Source: Gammaproteobacteria bacterium
GTDB lineage: Bacteria > Pseudomonadota > Gammaproteobacteria > Enterobacterales > Alteromonadaceae
NCBI GenBank assembly: GCA_018222985.1
Contig: JAAEZG010000001.1
Location: forward strand, 186,001-250,000
Reading direction: 5' to 3'
DNA length: 64,000 nt
The notes beneath the pieces were generated by a model. That model did no database searches. It was not told the origin of the DNA and saw only the letters and a program-made list of their open reading frames with translations. Positions within the stretch are counted from its first letter, which is position 1. Each line of letters opens with the position of its first letter. The translations under genes were made by a program, and so were the position numbers. This document shows positions 9,328 to 18,843 of this stretch, piece after piece.

Positions 9328-10794
9328 TTACGCTGATTGAGTAGCTGCTGGAGCAGGGCTGTGATCAACTGGAGCGTCAACATACTCAACAGTTGGTTTG
9401 CCTGCGCGAATAGTACGGTACATGTTAACCGCCATAAGAATCATACCGGCAACGATGAATAAACCACCAACGAAGCGGATGAACCAGAACGGATAAGATG
9501 CAACAACACTTTCTACGAAACTGTAGGTGAGGGTACCGTCAGTTGCGTTGACTGCGCGCCACATGAGGCCCTGCATAACGCCTGAAATCCACAGCGCAAC
9601 GATGTACAGCACAACACCAATGGTGTGTAACCAGAAATGCGTGTTGATCCATTTGATACTGTGCATTTGAGTTTGACCCCATAAACGTGGAATCAAGTAG
9701 TACAGCGAGCCGATGGTGATCATCGCAACCCAACCTAAAGCGCCTGAGTGTACGTGGCCAACAGTCCAGTCAGTATAATGAGACAAGGCGTTTACTGATT
9801 TGATTGCCATCATTGGGCCTTCGAACGTTGACATGCCGTAGAACGACAAGGATACGATCAAGAAGCGCAAAATTGGGTCTGTTTTCAGTTTATGCCAAGC
9901 ACCTGAAAGGGTCATGATACCGTTGATCATGCCGCCCCATGAAGGCACAAACAAAATCACAGACATGACCATACCCAGCGATTGTGCCCAGTCAGGTAAC
10001 GCGGTGTAGTGTAAGTGGTGAGGGCCGGCCCAAATATATAATGAAATAAGAGCCCAGAAGTGAACCACAGACAAACGATAAGAGTAAACCGGGCGCTCAG
10101 CCTGCTTTGGTACGAAGTAGTACATCATACCTAAGAAACCAGCTGTTAACAGGAAACCTACCGCATTGTGGCCATACCACCATTGCACCATGGCATCGAC
10201 CGCACCGGCGTACAAGCTGTACGACTTGGTGAACGATACGGGAATAGCCATGCTGTTCACGATATGCAGCACCGCAATGGTGACAATAAAGCCGCCATAG
10301 AACCAGTTAGCTACATAAATATGTGAGGTATTGCGTTTGACCAAGGTGCCGAAGAACACAATGATATACGCCACCCATGACAGGGTAATGAGAATATCAA
10401 TTGGCCATTCTAGTTCAGCATATTCTTTGGTAGAGCTTAAGCCCATTGGCAAGGTAATTACGGCTAAAACGATAACCGTTTGCCAAGACCAAAACACAAA
10501 GCTAGCCAAGCGATTTGAAAATAGGGCCGTTTTACAGGTCTTTTGAACGATATAAAACGATGTACCTATTAGCGCTGAAGTACCAAACGCAAAAATAACC
10601 GCGTTGGTGTGCAATGGACGTAACCGAGAATAGGTTAGCCACGGGGTATCAAAATTCAATTCTGGCCAAATCAACTGCGCAGCAATAAACACGCCCAGTG
10701 ACATGCCAATAATCCCCCAAATAACGGTCATTACGGCAAACTGCCGAACAACCTTTAGGTTATACTCAATTTGTTGTGGATTTGTTTGGCTCAT
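9328..10794 (-). CDS. ccoN: cbb3 oxidase catalytic subunit CcoN
   Basis: CcoN is the haem-copper core that reduces oxygen and pumps protons, with high oxygen affinity. The 488 residues contain about twelve membrane helices and the expected ligands: His62 (LHTNAV), His209 (WYGHN), His259-His260 (PHHLH), and His347/His349 (HVHSG). It is the first gene of the ccoNOQP operon. The region upstream, toward the divergent lipoprotein gene, has no convincing FNR box: there is only a TTGAT half-site at 10809-10813. Confidence 0.98.
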   Translation of the reverse strand: MSQTNPQQIEYNLKVVRQFAVMTVIWGIIGMSLGVFIAAQLIWPELNFDTPWLTYSRLRPLHTNAVIFAFGTSALIGTSFYIVQKTCKTALFSNRLASFVFWSWQTVIVLAVITLPMGLSSTKEYAELEWPIDILITLSWVAYIIVFFGTLVKRNTSHIYVANWFYGGFIVTIAVLHIVNSMAIPVSFTKSYSLYAGAVDAMVQWWYGHNAVGFLLTAGFLGMMYYFVPKQAERPVYSYRLSVVHFWALISLYIWAGPHHLHYTALPDWAQSLGMVMSVILFVPSWGGMINGIMTLSGAWHKLKTDPILRFLIVSLSFYGMSTFEGPMMAIKSVNALSHYTDWTVGHVHSGALGWVAMITIGSLYYLIPRLWGQTQMHSIKWINTHFWLHTIGVVLYIVALWISGVMQGLMWRAVNATDGTLTYSFVESVVASYPFWFIRFVGGLFIVAGMILMAVNMYRTIRAGKPTVEYVDAPVDHSPAPAATQSA

Positions 10795-11022
10795 TTTTGG
10801 TTTCCGCGTTGATGCTCTGAAAAATGGAGACAGAGTAACGTGACAAATGTAATAAAGTTGCCTGTCGGTAACCTTATCGGTAGTTTGACAAACAGCTGTA
10901 TTTTACGGTTTATAACGCCAAATGAACAGGCTAAAAAACAGGAAAAATCCATGCCTGATAGACGCTTGGCTGTTTTTTATACACAATCTGAATTTCCCTA
11001 TAAAAAGGTAAAATATACCCAC
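10795..11022. other. Divergent intergenic region with an A/T inverted repeat
   Basis: These 228 bases separate ccoN from a lipoprotein gene and must hold both promoters, though I cannot place either firmly. A perfect 9-base inverted repeat AAAAAACAG (10933-10941) / CTGTTTTTT (10970-10978) with a 28-base spacer lies on the lipoprotein side. It could be a leader hairpin or chance in A/T-rich sequence. A longer open frame from 10840 runs through here but has no lipoprotein or protein-like features before 11023. Confidence 0.4.
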
Positions 11023-11427
11023 ATGATTGTTAAGGTCTTTATTGGTGTTGCTTTGAGCGTCATTGCGTTAACAGGATGTGGCCCTGATACCCCCTCGGCA
11101 ACGCTTGTCACAAAGCATAGTTCAAATGAAAAAATCTTCCATAAAATTGATCCTGATCAACCACGTGTGGAGCAGCAGATATCTGTTTTAATTCAAGCGC
11201 CTGAGGAGTATGAGTTTGGGCTAGGAAAAGTGCAGGGGGTCAATATGAATATGGGGTACATGCCAATATCGCTGCGGCGTATTCATGCCACTGAATGGCA
11301 AGCAACATTATTTATTGGGGCCTGTACAGAGCCGCGTATGCAGTGGCGAGTTAGCATACCCTGGCAGTCCACTACCACGAAGGGCCAAGGCGTTTATCAA
11401 TTTGACTTTTACACCGAAACTAATTGA
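11023..11427 (+). CDS. Small predicted lipoprotein, unknown function
   Basis: The 134 residues start with a type II signal peptide, MIVKVFIGVALSVIALTGCG, so Cys in LTGC would be lipidated. The mature part has no family I recognise; it contains GVNMNMGYMPISLRRI and ends in a beta-rich segment (QWRVSIPWQS, YQFDFYTE). The start at 11023 gives a proper signal peptide; the frame is open for 61 more codons upstream but that part looks non-coding. Its position back-to-back with ccoN is suggestive of a respiratory or envelope role, which is only inference. Confidence 0.7.
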   Translation: MIVKVFIGVALSVIALTGCGPDTPSATLVTKHSSNEKIFHKIDPDQPRVEQQISVLIQAPEEYEFGLGKVQGVNMNMGYMPISLRRIHATEWQATLFIGACTEPRMQWRVSIPWQSTTTKGQGVYQFDFYTETN

Positions 11428-11502
11428 AACAATTATGCGAAGTGTTAAATCCGTTAAGGTGATATAGTAAAAATATCAACATAAACAACCAAAGGTGTAA
11501 CA

Positions 11503-11961
11503 ATGTCGATTGCATTAATATGGATAGTTATTGGCGTTTTACTCATTGTTTCCGAACTGCTACTTACGAGCGTCGTTGCAGTGTTCTTAGGCATTGGCGC
11601 GATAGTAACGGGGCTGTTGTTGCATTGGGGTGTAATTGACGATATAGCAATTCAGTTTGCGGTTTTTGGAACAGTTAGTTTGCTGTCGTTAGTATTCGCG
11701 CGGGGCCGGATAAAGCAATGGTTTACTGGCTATACGGCTGATAGCGACGAGTCAAAACCTAATTTTCAACGCGACATAGGCGCGCGTGTCACCGTGGTGA
11801 AAACGTTTAAACACGGCGCCGGTCGCGTCGTGCTCAATGGTGTGCAATGGGATGCATTTTCTGAAGATGACTTGCAACAAGGCGACACTGCTTGGGTTGT
11901 GGCCAACGAAGGCATTCAATTAACGGTACAAAAACAACGCGTTTCACGCGAGCAGAAATAA
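11503..11961 (+). CDS. NfeD-family membrane protein
   Basis: The 152-residue protein has two or three N-terminal membrane helices (about 3-70) and a C-terminal OB-like soluble domain with GARVTVVKTF and GVQWDAFSEDD, which is the short NfeD type. NfeD proteins partner the SPFH/stomatin protein encoded beside them, and that gene follows after 18 bases. AAAGGTG lies upstream of the ATG. The pair is thought to organise membrane microdomains or quality control, but the substrate is unknown. Confidence 0.9.
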   Translation: MSIALIWIVIGVLLIVSELLLTSVVAVFLGIGAIVTGLLLHWGVIDDIAIQFAVFGTVSLLSLVFARGRIKQWFTGYTADSDESKPNFQRDIGARVTVVKTFKHGAGRVVLNGVQWDAFSEDDLQQGDTAWVVANEGIQLTVQKQRVSREQK

Positions 11962-11979
11962 AACAAGGATAAACAAACT

Positions 11980-12906
11980 ATGAGCTTCTCGTTAACTCCT
12001 GAAAGCGTTTTAGCAATTGGTTTCGCCATTGCTGTCGTTATTATTGTACTGAAGTCAGCACGTATAGTGCCACAGCGTTCAAACTACGTTATTGAGCGCT
12101 TGGGTAAATACAATCGTACGCTTGATTCTGGCTTTCATTTTTTAATTCCTTTTATTGATAAAGTTGCGTATCAGCACACGTTAAAAGAAGAAGTGATAGA
12201 TGTTGAGCGCCAAGCCTGCGTAACACGCGACAATATTCAAGTAGGCATAAACGGTGTTCTTTACATTCAAGTGGTTGATGCGCACAAAGCCAGTTATGGC
12301 ATTAATGACTACCGTTATGCGGCGTCACAATTAGCCCAAACCACAATGCGCTCGGTTATTGGCCAAACGGACTTAGATAAAACCTTTGAAGAACGAGCGC
12401 AAATTAACGAAGTGGTGGTTCAGGCTTTAGACGAAGCGGCAGCACCGTGGGGCATAAAAGTATTGCGCTACGAGATATCTGACATTGAATTGCCAATGAG
12501 TATTAAAGACGCGCTCGAGCAACAAATGCGTGCTGAACGTGAACGCCGTGCAGCAATTGCCAAGTCTGAAGGCGAACGACAGGCCATGATCAATGTTTCT
12601 GAAGGCCACAAACAAGAAGTGATCAACTTGTCAGAAGCAGAAAAACAGAAACAAATTAACGAAGCCGAAGGTCGTGCTCGCGAAATTGAGCTCATTGCCG
12701 AAGCGACAGCTGAAGGTTTAAGCAAAATAGCATTGGTTATTCAACAACCAGGTGGGCAAGACGCAGTGAGCTTGCGCGTTGCTGAACAATACGTGAAAGA
12801 GTTCGGTAATTTAGCTAAGGAAACCAATACCCTTATTTTGCCAGCTCAACTGGCAGATATTGGTAGTGCGGTGGCCGGCTTGACCGAAATTATTAAGAAA
12901 AAATAA
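11980..12906 (+). CDS. qmcA: SPFH/stomatin-like protein, QmcA type
   Basis: The 308-residue protein has an N-terminal anchor (about 9-25), an SPFH domain beginning RIVPQRSNYVIERLGKY and continuing through LDKTFEERAQINEVV, then a long Ala/Glu/Arg-rich coiled coil (about 165-240). Length and layout match E. coli QmcA. Such proteins form large membrane-bound oligomers. It is co-transcribed with the nfeD gene upstream, the usual pairing. A strong hairpin lies 55 bases after the stop. Confidence 0.93.
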   Translation: MSFSLTPESVLAIGFAIAVVIIVLKSARIVPQRSNYVIERLGKYNRTLDSGFHFLIPFIDKVAYQHTLKEEVIDVERQACVTRDNIQVGINGVLYIQVVDAHKASYGINDYRYAASQLAQTTMRSVIGQTDLDKTFEERAQINEVVVQALDEAAAPWGIKVLRYEISDIELPMSIKDALEQQMRAERERRAAIAKSEGERQAMINVSEGHKQEVINLSEAEKQKQINEAEGRAREIELIAEATAEGLSKIALVIQQPGGQDAVSLRVAEQYVKEFGNLAKETNTLILPAQLADIGSAVAGLTEIIKKK

Positions 12907-12960
12907 AGGCTTTGGTGACGGTTTTATCAACCTGAGCTATTCGCCAATTGGGCTTGTATT

Positions 12961-12991
12961 AAAGGCTGTTCATCGAAGATGAACGGCCTTT
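12961..12991 (+). terminator. Intrinsic terminator after the nfeD-qmcA pair
   Basis: A 14-base-pair stem (12961-12974 with 12978-12991) contains a single G-U pair and a GAA loop, ending in TTTATT. It closes the nfeD-qmcA unit before the RND operon. Confidence 0.75.
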
Positions 12992-13054
12992 ATTGATCAA
13001 ATTTGACAAAATAGCACTATGTACAGCTAATTAATTTAATACAGGGAACAGTCA

Positions 13055-14101
13055 ATGCAGTGGTTTAACCGCTTTCTTATTGCTAGCAGCATCGTGTTTT
13101 TTACGCATAGCGTCGTCGCTGAGGCGCAGCAATGGGGTGGAGGTGATCGTGCGGCGCTGGTTGTTATGCAGCCGGTAGGGTTTGAGCGCATTCAGCGCTT
13201 TGTTGAAGCGGTGGGTTATGCCGAAGCGGTTCGTTCTGTGGCGTTATACCCAGCGGTAAGTGATTTAGTGCTTGCCGTGAATTTTAAACCCGGTGACGAA
13301 GTGCGCCGTGGGGAAGTGCTTGTGCGTTTAGATGATCGGCGCCAGCAAGTTGAATTAGAACGCGCTCGCATTGAATTAGCCGATGCTGAACGCACTGTGA
13401 AGCGGCTTAAGTCAAGTCGCGCACAAGGTGCCATTCCACAAAATGAGCTAGACGCCGCTGAAACAGCACGTGACTTATTGCAGGTTGCGCTTCGCGAAGC
13501 AGAAATTGCTTATGAAGATCGTCAAGTTCGTGCGCCGTTTGACGGCGTGGTGGGTATAACAGACGTGGAGGCGGGCGATCGCATTACCACGCAAACCTTA
13601 ATCACCACAATTGATCAACGTAGCGAGCTATTTATCGACTTTGAAGCGCCTGAAGCCGCTATTGAACTATTGCAAAAAGGTGCTGAGCTATCGGTTCGGC
13701 CGTGGACAAGTCGCTCAACAACAATTGACGCCAAGGTCGTACAAATCGATTCGCGCGTTGATATGACCAAACGTACCATTCGAGTGCGGGCTAAAATTGA
13801 TAACGCCAATGACTTGTGGCGCCCAGGCATGAGCTTTCGGGTTGGCTTAAGTTATCAAGGCGATAGTTTTGCTGTGGTTCCAGAGGCCGCTTTAATGTGG
13901 AGCGCTGATGGTGCCTACGTGTGGAAGTCGGTAGACGGCAAAGCACAGCGAATCAATGTTGAAATTCGCCAACGTTTAGAAGGGCGCATTTTAGTGTCCG
14001 GTGACTTGCAACTCGGTGACAGCCTTATTGTCGAGGGCGTTCAAACATTACGTGCTGGGCAAAGCGTTCGTGACGTAGCCGAGGCGGAGACGCAATCATG
14101 A
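13055..14101 (+). CDS. RND efflux periplasmic adaptor subunit
   Basis: The 348-residue membrane-fusion protein has a signal peptide (about 1-23, cleavage near VVAEA), a lipoyl/barrel-sandwich half-motif (FKPGDEVRRGEVLVRLDDR), a short alpha-helical hairpin, then VRAPFDGVVGITDVEAGDRI and beta-barrel and membrane-proximal domains. It would join the inner-membrane pump to an outer-membrane channel. AGGGA precedes the ATG. Its stop overlaps the pump gene start by 4 bases (ATGA). No TolC-like gene is in the window, so the complex probably uses a shared channel. Confidence 0.94.
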   Translation: MQWFNRFLIASSIVFFTHSVVAEAQQWGGGDRAALVVMQPVGFERIQRFVEAVGYAEAVRSVALYPAVSDLVLAVNFKPGDEVRRGEVLVRLDDRRQQVELERARIELADAERTVKRLKSSRAQGAIPQNELDAAETARDLLQVALREAEIAYEDRQVRAPFDGVVGITDVEAGDRITTQTLITTIDQRSELFIDFEAPEAAIELLQKGAELSVRPWTSRSTTIDAKVVQIDSRVDMTKRTIRVRAKIDNANDLWRPGMSFRVGLSYQGDSFAVVPEAALMWSADGAYVWKSVDGKAQRINVEIRQRLEGRILVSGDLQLGDSLIVEGVQTLRAGQSVRDVAEAETQS

Positions 14102-17100
14102 AGTTTGCTCCGCAACTGAATGATTTGCCTTCATTGGCAATTCGTCGGCCCATTCTTATTATCGTTCTGAATTTATTGATTATTATTGCCGGCTATGCCG
14201 CAATTGGCGGGGTTGAAGTTCGGGAGTTACCCGACGTAGACCGCCCCGTAATTAGTGTGACCGCCAGTTTTCCTGGCGCCGCGCCTGAAACCGTTGATAC
14301 CGAGGTGACCAGCCGACTTGAAGGGGCGGTCGCACGGGTTAGTGGGGTGAAGCAAATTCGTGCCTCGAGTGAAGAGGGCAGCTCACGTATTGTGGTCGAA
14401 TTTAGACCAGGTATTGACCTTGATGCCGCCGCAAATGAAACTCGCGAGTCAGTAAGCCGCGTGCAACGCCAGTTGCCGGAAGAAGTAGAAAACGTGGCAA
14501 TTATTAAAGCTGACAACGATGCCGAGTCTGTCGTTTCACTGGCTATTTCTAGCGCCACTCTTGACTTAGAAACCTTAACCGAACGCGTTGAAACAGACTT
14601 AGCGCCGAATTTTCTTAGTGTGCCAGGGGTTGCAGATGTTCGCTTAAATGGCGCTCGGCAACGGGTGATGCGCGTCATTCTAGACCCGCTTCGCTTAACA
14701 AGCTTTGGCTTAACGGTTAGTGACGTAGCAAGTGTATTGCGCCAAGCGCCATTTGACGTACCGGCCGGTAGTTTGAAGTCGACCGATCAACAGCTCATTG
14801 TGCGTGCCGATGCCAGCTCGGTCACGGTGAAAGATGTAGAAAATATTGTTATCGACGGAACCACCCGAGTGGGTGACGTTGCAACCGTGTATTTTGGCCC
14901 GGCCGATGCGAACAGTATGGTGCGCTTAGATGGCAAGCCGGTGTTGGGGTTAGGTGTAATTCGCCAAGCTCGTTCGAATACCATTGAAATTTCAGATGAA
15001 GTACTCAAGCTCGTCGAACAGTTAAAAGTTCAGTATCCAGATTTAACCATTCAGGTAACTCAAGACGACGCCAAGTTTATTCGAAGCTCAGTGGAAGAAG
15101 TATTTATTTCACTGGCATTAACGATTTTATTGGTGATCGCGACATTATGGTTATTTATTGGCTCAGGGCGCGCCACGATTGTTCCTGCGTTATCAATACC
15201 CGTGTCGCTCATTGGCGCGATAGCTGTAATCTGGGCGCTTGGTTTTTCAATTAACATTTTAACGCTGCTAGCATTAGTGCTTGCTACAGGCCTTATTGTC
15301 GATGACGCCATTGTGGTTTCTGAAAATATTCAACGTCGTCGCTCGTTAGGATTTGGGTCACGTGCAGCGGCGGTGATTGGCACACGTGAGGTATTCTTCG
15401 CCGTTATCGCAACAACCGCGGTTCTTGCAGCCGTTTTTGTTCCCATTGCATTTTTACCATCAACGGCGGGACGTCTGTTCCGTGAGTTTGGCGGTGTACT
15501 TGCTGCGGCCGTTATTATTTCATCGTTTGTTGCCTTGTCGTTGGTACCGGCGTTAACCGCCAAGCTACCGTTGAAATCAAATAAAGAGACGAAACTTCAA
15601 CATTTGGGTGCGAAAGTTCGCGATTATTACGCGAAAACTTTGCACTTTTGTCTAGATAAAGCACTTTGGATTTTCGTGGCAAGTACCCTTATCGCGGGCT
15701 CTGCTGCGTATTTATACACCCAAGTTGATAACGAATTAATGCCATCTGAAGACCGAGGCACCATTCGAATCTTTGCTCGTGGCCCAGACGGTGCAGGTAT
15801 CGATTTTATGGACCGCCAAGCGAAGCAAATGGAAGAAATTTTGCTGCCATATGTTAATGGCGGGGCGGTTGAAAGCATCAACACCGTGGTTGGACAGTGG
15901 GACCCGAATCTGGTGTTTATTACGGTGCGCTTAACTGACTGGGAAGAACGCGAACAGTCTCAACAAGACATTATTAATGAAATTAGTGGCCCACTAAGTC
16001 AAATTCCTGGCGCGCCGGCGCGAGCCTTTGGTTCCAACAGTTTGAATTTGCGTGGCCAAGGTGGCGGGCTTGAGTTTGCGTTAACTGGCGAAGATTATGA
16101 AACTATCTTTGCGGCGGCACAGAAATTTACGGCGCGGCTGCAGCAAGAAATGCCAGAAGTTGGTTACCCACGAATTGGCTACCAGCCAACGCAGCCACAA
16201 TTACGCGTTAACATTGATCGCAAACGCGCAGAAGAGCTTGGTGTTCCGTTAAGCGACATTTCGACCACGTTGCGGGCTGCAATTAATGGTGACGACATTA
16301 CCGACTTAAACATTGGCGACCAAGCAGTGCCAATTATGTTACAAGCACAGCGCAGCCTTATTCGTAATCCAACCGATATTGAGAACTTATATGTGGGCTC
16401 AGCGACCAACGGCCTGGTGCCGCTTTCAAGTATCGCGACTATTACTGAAGAGGGCGTGGCAGCTGAATTGGAGCGCCGAGCTCAGCGCCGTGCTATTCAA
16501 GTAGATATGCAACTACCAACATCGATGCCGCTTGAAGATGTGGTGGAACGTTTAAGGAATCTGGCAGCCGAAGAGCTTCCCAATGGCATTGGTATGGTAT
16601 TGCTTGGCGAAGCAGAAGCTTATGAAGAAACCGCACGCGAAGTGGCGCTAACCTATATTCTTGCGTTTCTTATTGTATTTTTGGTGCTTGCTGCGCAATT
16701 TGAAAGCGTCAACTCTGCAGTGGTTGTTATGGCAACCGTACCTTACGGTATTGCCGCGGCATTTTTTGCCCTTTACGTAACGGGCACCTCCATTAATATC
16801 TTCTCGCAAATTGGTTTGGTGATGTTAATTGGACTTATAGCCAAGAACTCAATATTGTTGGTGGAGTTTGCCGATCAACTTCGTGATCAAGGCCAAAGCG
16901 TTCGTCAAGCTATTGAAAATGCGGCTGAAATTCGTCTTCGCCCAATTATGATGACGTTAGTTTCAACATTACTAGGTGCGTTGCCGTTAATCTTATCCAT
17001 GGGTGCCGGCGCTGAGTCGCGCAATGCCATTGGTTGGGTTGTATTTGGCGGTCTTGCTTTTGCTGTACTATTCACGCTATACCTAACGCCAGTCATCTAC

Positions 17101-17184
17101 TTGGCCATAGCTCGTTTCACCAAGCCGCGAGCCGATGAAACAAACCGACTTGAAAGCGAAATGAAACGAGCAGGGGAATTGTAA
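14098..17184 (+). CDS. RND efflux pump permease (HAE1-like)
   Basis: The 1028-residue RND pump has the family plan of twelve membrane helices and two large periplasmic loops. The proton-relay residues are present: Asp402-Asp403 in ATGLIVDDAIVV (helix 4) and Lys916 in GLIAKNSILLVEF (helix 10). These mark it as a proton-driven exporter of hydrophobic or amphiphilic compounds; the substrate cannot be told from sequence. It overlaps the adaptor gene by 4 bases and shares one base with the SRPBCC gene that follows, so all three are translated as a unit. Confidence 0.95.
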   Translation: MKFAPQLNDLPSLAIRRPILIIVLNLLIIIAGYAAIGGVEVRELPDVDRPVISVTASFPGAAPETVDTEVTSRLEGAVARVSGVKQIRASSEEGSSRIVVEFRPGIDLDAAANETRESVSRVQRQLPEEVENVAIIKADNDAESVVSLAISSATLDLETLTERVETDLAPNFLSVPGVADVRLNGARQRVMRVILDPLRLTSFGLTVSDVASVLRQAPFDVPAGSLKSTDQQLIVRADASSVTVKDVENIVIDGTTRVGDVATVYFGPADANSMVRLDGKPVLGLGVIRQARSNTIEISDEVLKLVEQLKVQYPDLTIQVTQDDAKFIRSSVEEVFISLALTILLVIATLWLFIGSGRATIVPALSIPVSLIGAIAVIWALGFSINILTLLALVLATGLIVDDAIVVSENIQRRRSLGFGSRAAAVIGTREVFFAVIATTAVLAAVFVPIAFLPSTAGRLFREFGGVLAAAVIISSFVALSLVPALTAKLPLKSNKETKLQHLGAKVRDYYAKTLHFCLDKALWIFVASTLIAGSAAYLYTQVDNELMPSEDRGTIRIFARGPDGAGIDFMDRQAKQMEEILLPYVNGGAVESINTVVGQWDPNLVFITVRLTDWEEREQSQQDIINEISGPLSQIPGAPARAFGSNSLNLRGQGGGLEFALTGEDYETIFAAAQKFTARLQQEMPEVGYPRIGYQPTQPQLRVNIDRKRAEELGVPLSDISTTLRAAINGDDITDLNIGDQAVPIMLQAQRSLIRNPTDIENLYVGSATNGLVPLSSIATITEEGVAAELERRAQRRAIQVDMQLPTSMPLEDVVERLRNLAAEELPNGIGMVLLGEAEAYEETAREVALTYILAFLIVFLVLAAQFESVNSAVVVMATVPYGIAAAFFALYVTGTSINIFSQIGLVMLIGLIAKNSILLVEFADQLRDQGQSVRQAIENAAEIRLRPIMMTLVSTLLGALPLILSMGAGAESRNAIGWVVFGGLAFAVLFTLYLTPVIYLAIARFTKPRADETNRLESEMKRAGEL

Positions 17185-17738
17185 TGAGAAGCCTGGCGAA
17201 CACATTACTTTATGGAGCGTTAGCGCTAACAAGTGCGAGCATCAGCCTCGGCGTAGCTGCCGAGGTTGTGGATAGCTCAACGCAGGGTTTTACCATTGAA
17301 TTTAAACAGGTCATCAATGCATCCCCAGCTGACGTGTATGGCGGATTGACGGATAACGTCGGACAATGGTGGCTGGATGACCATACTTGGTTTGGTAACG
17401 GCAAGAGCATGCAGCTTGACGCGCGAGCCGGTGGTTGTTTTTGTGAGATTTTTGGCAGTTCACAGACGCAGCATTTGCAGGTTGCCATGGTTATTCCTAA
17501 TCAGTTTGTGCGCTTGCACGGTGGATTAGGGCCATTACAAGGTGAGGGTGTCAGTGGCGTTATGGAATGGCGTGTAAATAAGCTCGAAGAAGCGTCAACG
17601 GAGCTCACGGTGTTTTATCGCGTTGGCGGTTATACACCAAATGACTTGAGTCAATGGGCGCCCGCAGTCGAGAGCGTTCTACAACAGCAAATGGCAGCCA
17701 TGAAAACCTTTGTTGAAAATGAATTAGGAACTCGCTAA
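17184..17738 (+). CDS. Exported SRPBCC-domain protein in the RND operon
   Basis: The 184 residues begin with a Sec-type signal peptide (about 1-26, ending SLGVAAEV). The rest looks like a START/Bet v1-like (SRPBCC) ligand-binding domain: FKQVINASPADVYGGLTDNVGQWW at its start, a GGCFCEIFG strand, and a long C-terminal helix ending in QMAAMKTFVENEL. The start codon shares one base with the pump stop (TAATG). SRPBCC domains usually hold hydrophobic ligands in the cytoplasm, so an exported one coupled to an efflux pump could bind or present the pump substrate. That is inference. Confidence 0.82.
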   Translation: MRSLANTLLYGALALTSASISLGVAAEVVDSSTQGFTIEFKQVINASPADVYGGLTDNVGQWWLDDHTWFGNGKSMQLDARAGGCFCEIFGSSQTQHLQVAMVIPNQFVRLHGGLGPLQGEGVSGVMEWRVNKLEEASTELTVFYRVGGYTPNDLSQWAPAVESVLQQQMAAMKTFVENELGTR

Positions 17739-17820
17739 TTTAGCCAAAAACGTTTGATTATTTGGTGTTTTTTCAAATATTGCGTAAGGTTAAAGAATCT
17801 TTAAGTAGCCGAGTGCAATT

Positions 17821-18843
17821 ATGTTTTTACAAAAACTTCCCCGATTAACAGCTGCTCTTGCGTTGTGCGGTATTGGCGTAGTTCATGCGCAAGCAGCCGA
17901 CGACAGCAAAACACTACCTATCTGTAAAGCTGAAGCTAGCTTGTCGCCATTTTCTCTAAATGCAACGCTGGTCGAGGATGATATGGGAAGTGTTTATCTT
18001 TCTATTAATGGTCGGCGAGTGTTATCGCAAGATACCAAGATCATGACTTCTGATGACCAGAATTTGGAATTTATTAAGAAGTTTGTTGGCCAGTCATCCT
18101 TTAACTTTCAAATGTATATTAGTGAAAACGAGCAGGGCGAGCGGACTTATCGTTTTGAATCAGCAAATTTTTTATTGCCGAGCTATTCCAATACAAATGC
18201 AGAGGGCAATAAAATTCAGCAATTTGCGAAGGTCCATCAAATTGCGCTCGGAGACAAACAGTATGTTTATCAAGTTGAGCCCAAATTACCCTACAATAAT
18301 TTTTATGAATACCCAGTCATTGCAGGTTTCGCTAGCGCATCTTCAGGCTCGTGGCTTCGGGGCGAGCCGACAAGCATTTCGCTGCAATTAACTGACGAAT
18401 CATATGTTACCGAAATTGTGCTGTTGCCGTCTAATTGGGCAAAGTTTGCAGAGATCATCGATCGCGATGCCTCATCGTTATTTGAAAAATATAGCTCAGG
18501 GAAATGCCAAGCTGATTATGCCTGCTTTTTTACGACAGCTGCTGTACATACCATTGGGTTGGCTGATAACTGCTGGGAATTAACGCAATTAAGGTCGTTT
18601 CGTGATGAGGTCATGAAGAGAACCATTATCGGTCGCAAATTAGTCGAGCAGTATTACGCGCAAGCGCCAAATATCGTGCAGCGTATCAACACATTGAGTC
18701 AAGCGAAACGAATTTGGCTTAAAACGTATTGGTTCGATATTTTACCCAATGCGCTACTGGCAAAAGTGGGACTAAACGCACTTGCACAGAAACGATATAT
18801 TAAATTGTTTACGCGATTACAAAAGCTTGCCCTAAACGCATAA
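17821..18843 (+). CDS. Exported protein of unknown function
   Basis: The 340-residue protein has a clear signal peptide (about 1-25, cleavage after VHAQA). The mature part contains four Cys in the C-terminal half (GKCQADYACFF and DNCWELTQL) that could form disulfides in the periplasm, and a basic C-terminus. I recognise no family. It starts 82 bases after the SRPBCC gene, with no strong terminator between, so it may or may not belong to that operon. Confidence 0.7.
   Translation: MFLQKLPRLTAALALCGIGVVHAQAADDSKTLPICKAEASLSPFSLNATLVEDDMGSVYLSINGRRVLSQDTKIMTSDDQNLEFIKKFVGQSSFNFQMYISENEQGERTYRFESANFLLPSYSNTNAEGNKIQQFAKVHQIALGDKQYVYQVEPKLPYNNFYEYPVIAGFASASSGSWLRGEPTSISLQLTDESYVTEIVLLPSNWAKFAEIIDRDASSLFEKYSSGKCQADYACFFTTAAVHTIGLADNCWELTQLRSFRDEVMKRTIIGRKLVEQYYAQAPNIVQRINTLSQAKRIWLKTYWFDILPNALLAKVGLNALAQKRYIKLFTRLQKLALNA

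Noticed and set aside
10809-10822. Possible FNR box upstream of ccoN
   Set aside because: Only the TTGAT half matches; the other half (TGAAA) differs from ATCAA in several positions.
10840-11022. N-terminal extension of 61 codons before the lipoprotein start
   Set aside because: It would bury the signal peptide and lipobox inside the protein; the short start gives a proper lipoprotein.
14193-14678. Long open frame on the minus strand inside the RND pump gene (161 codons), and others of the kind at 20337-20813, 42034-42480 and 47080-47526
   Set aside because: They lie antisense to well-supported genes, have low-complexity Ser/Arg/Thr-rich translations and no recognisable family, as expected of shadow frames.
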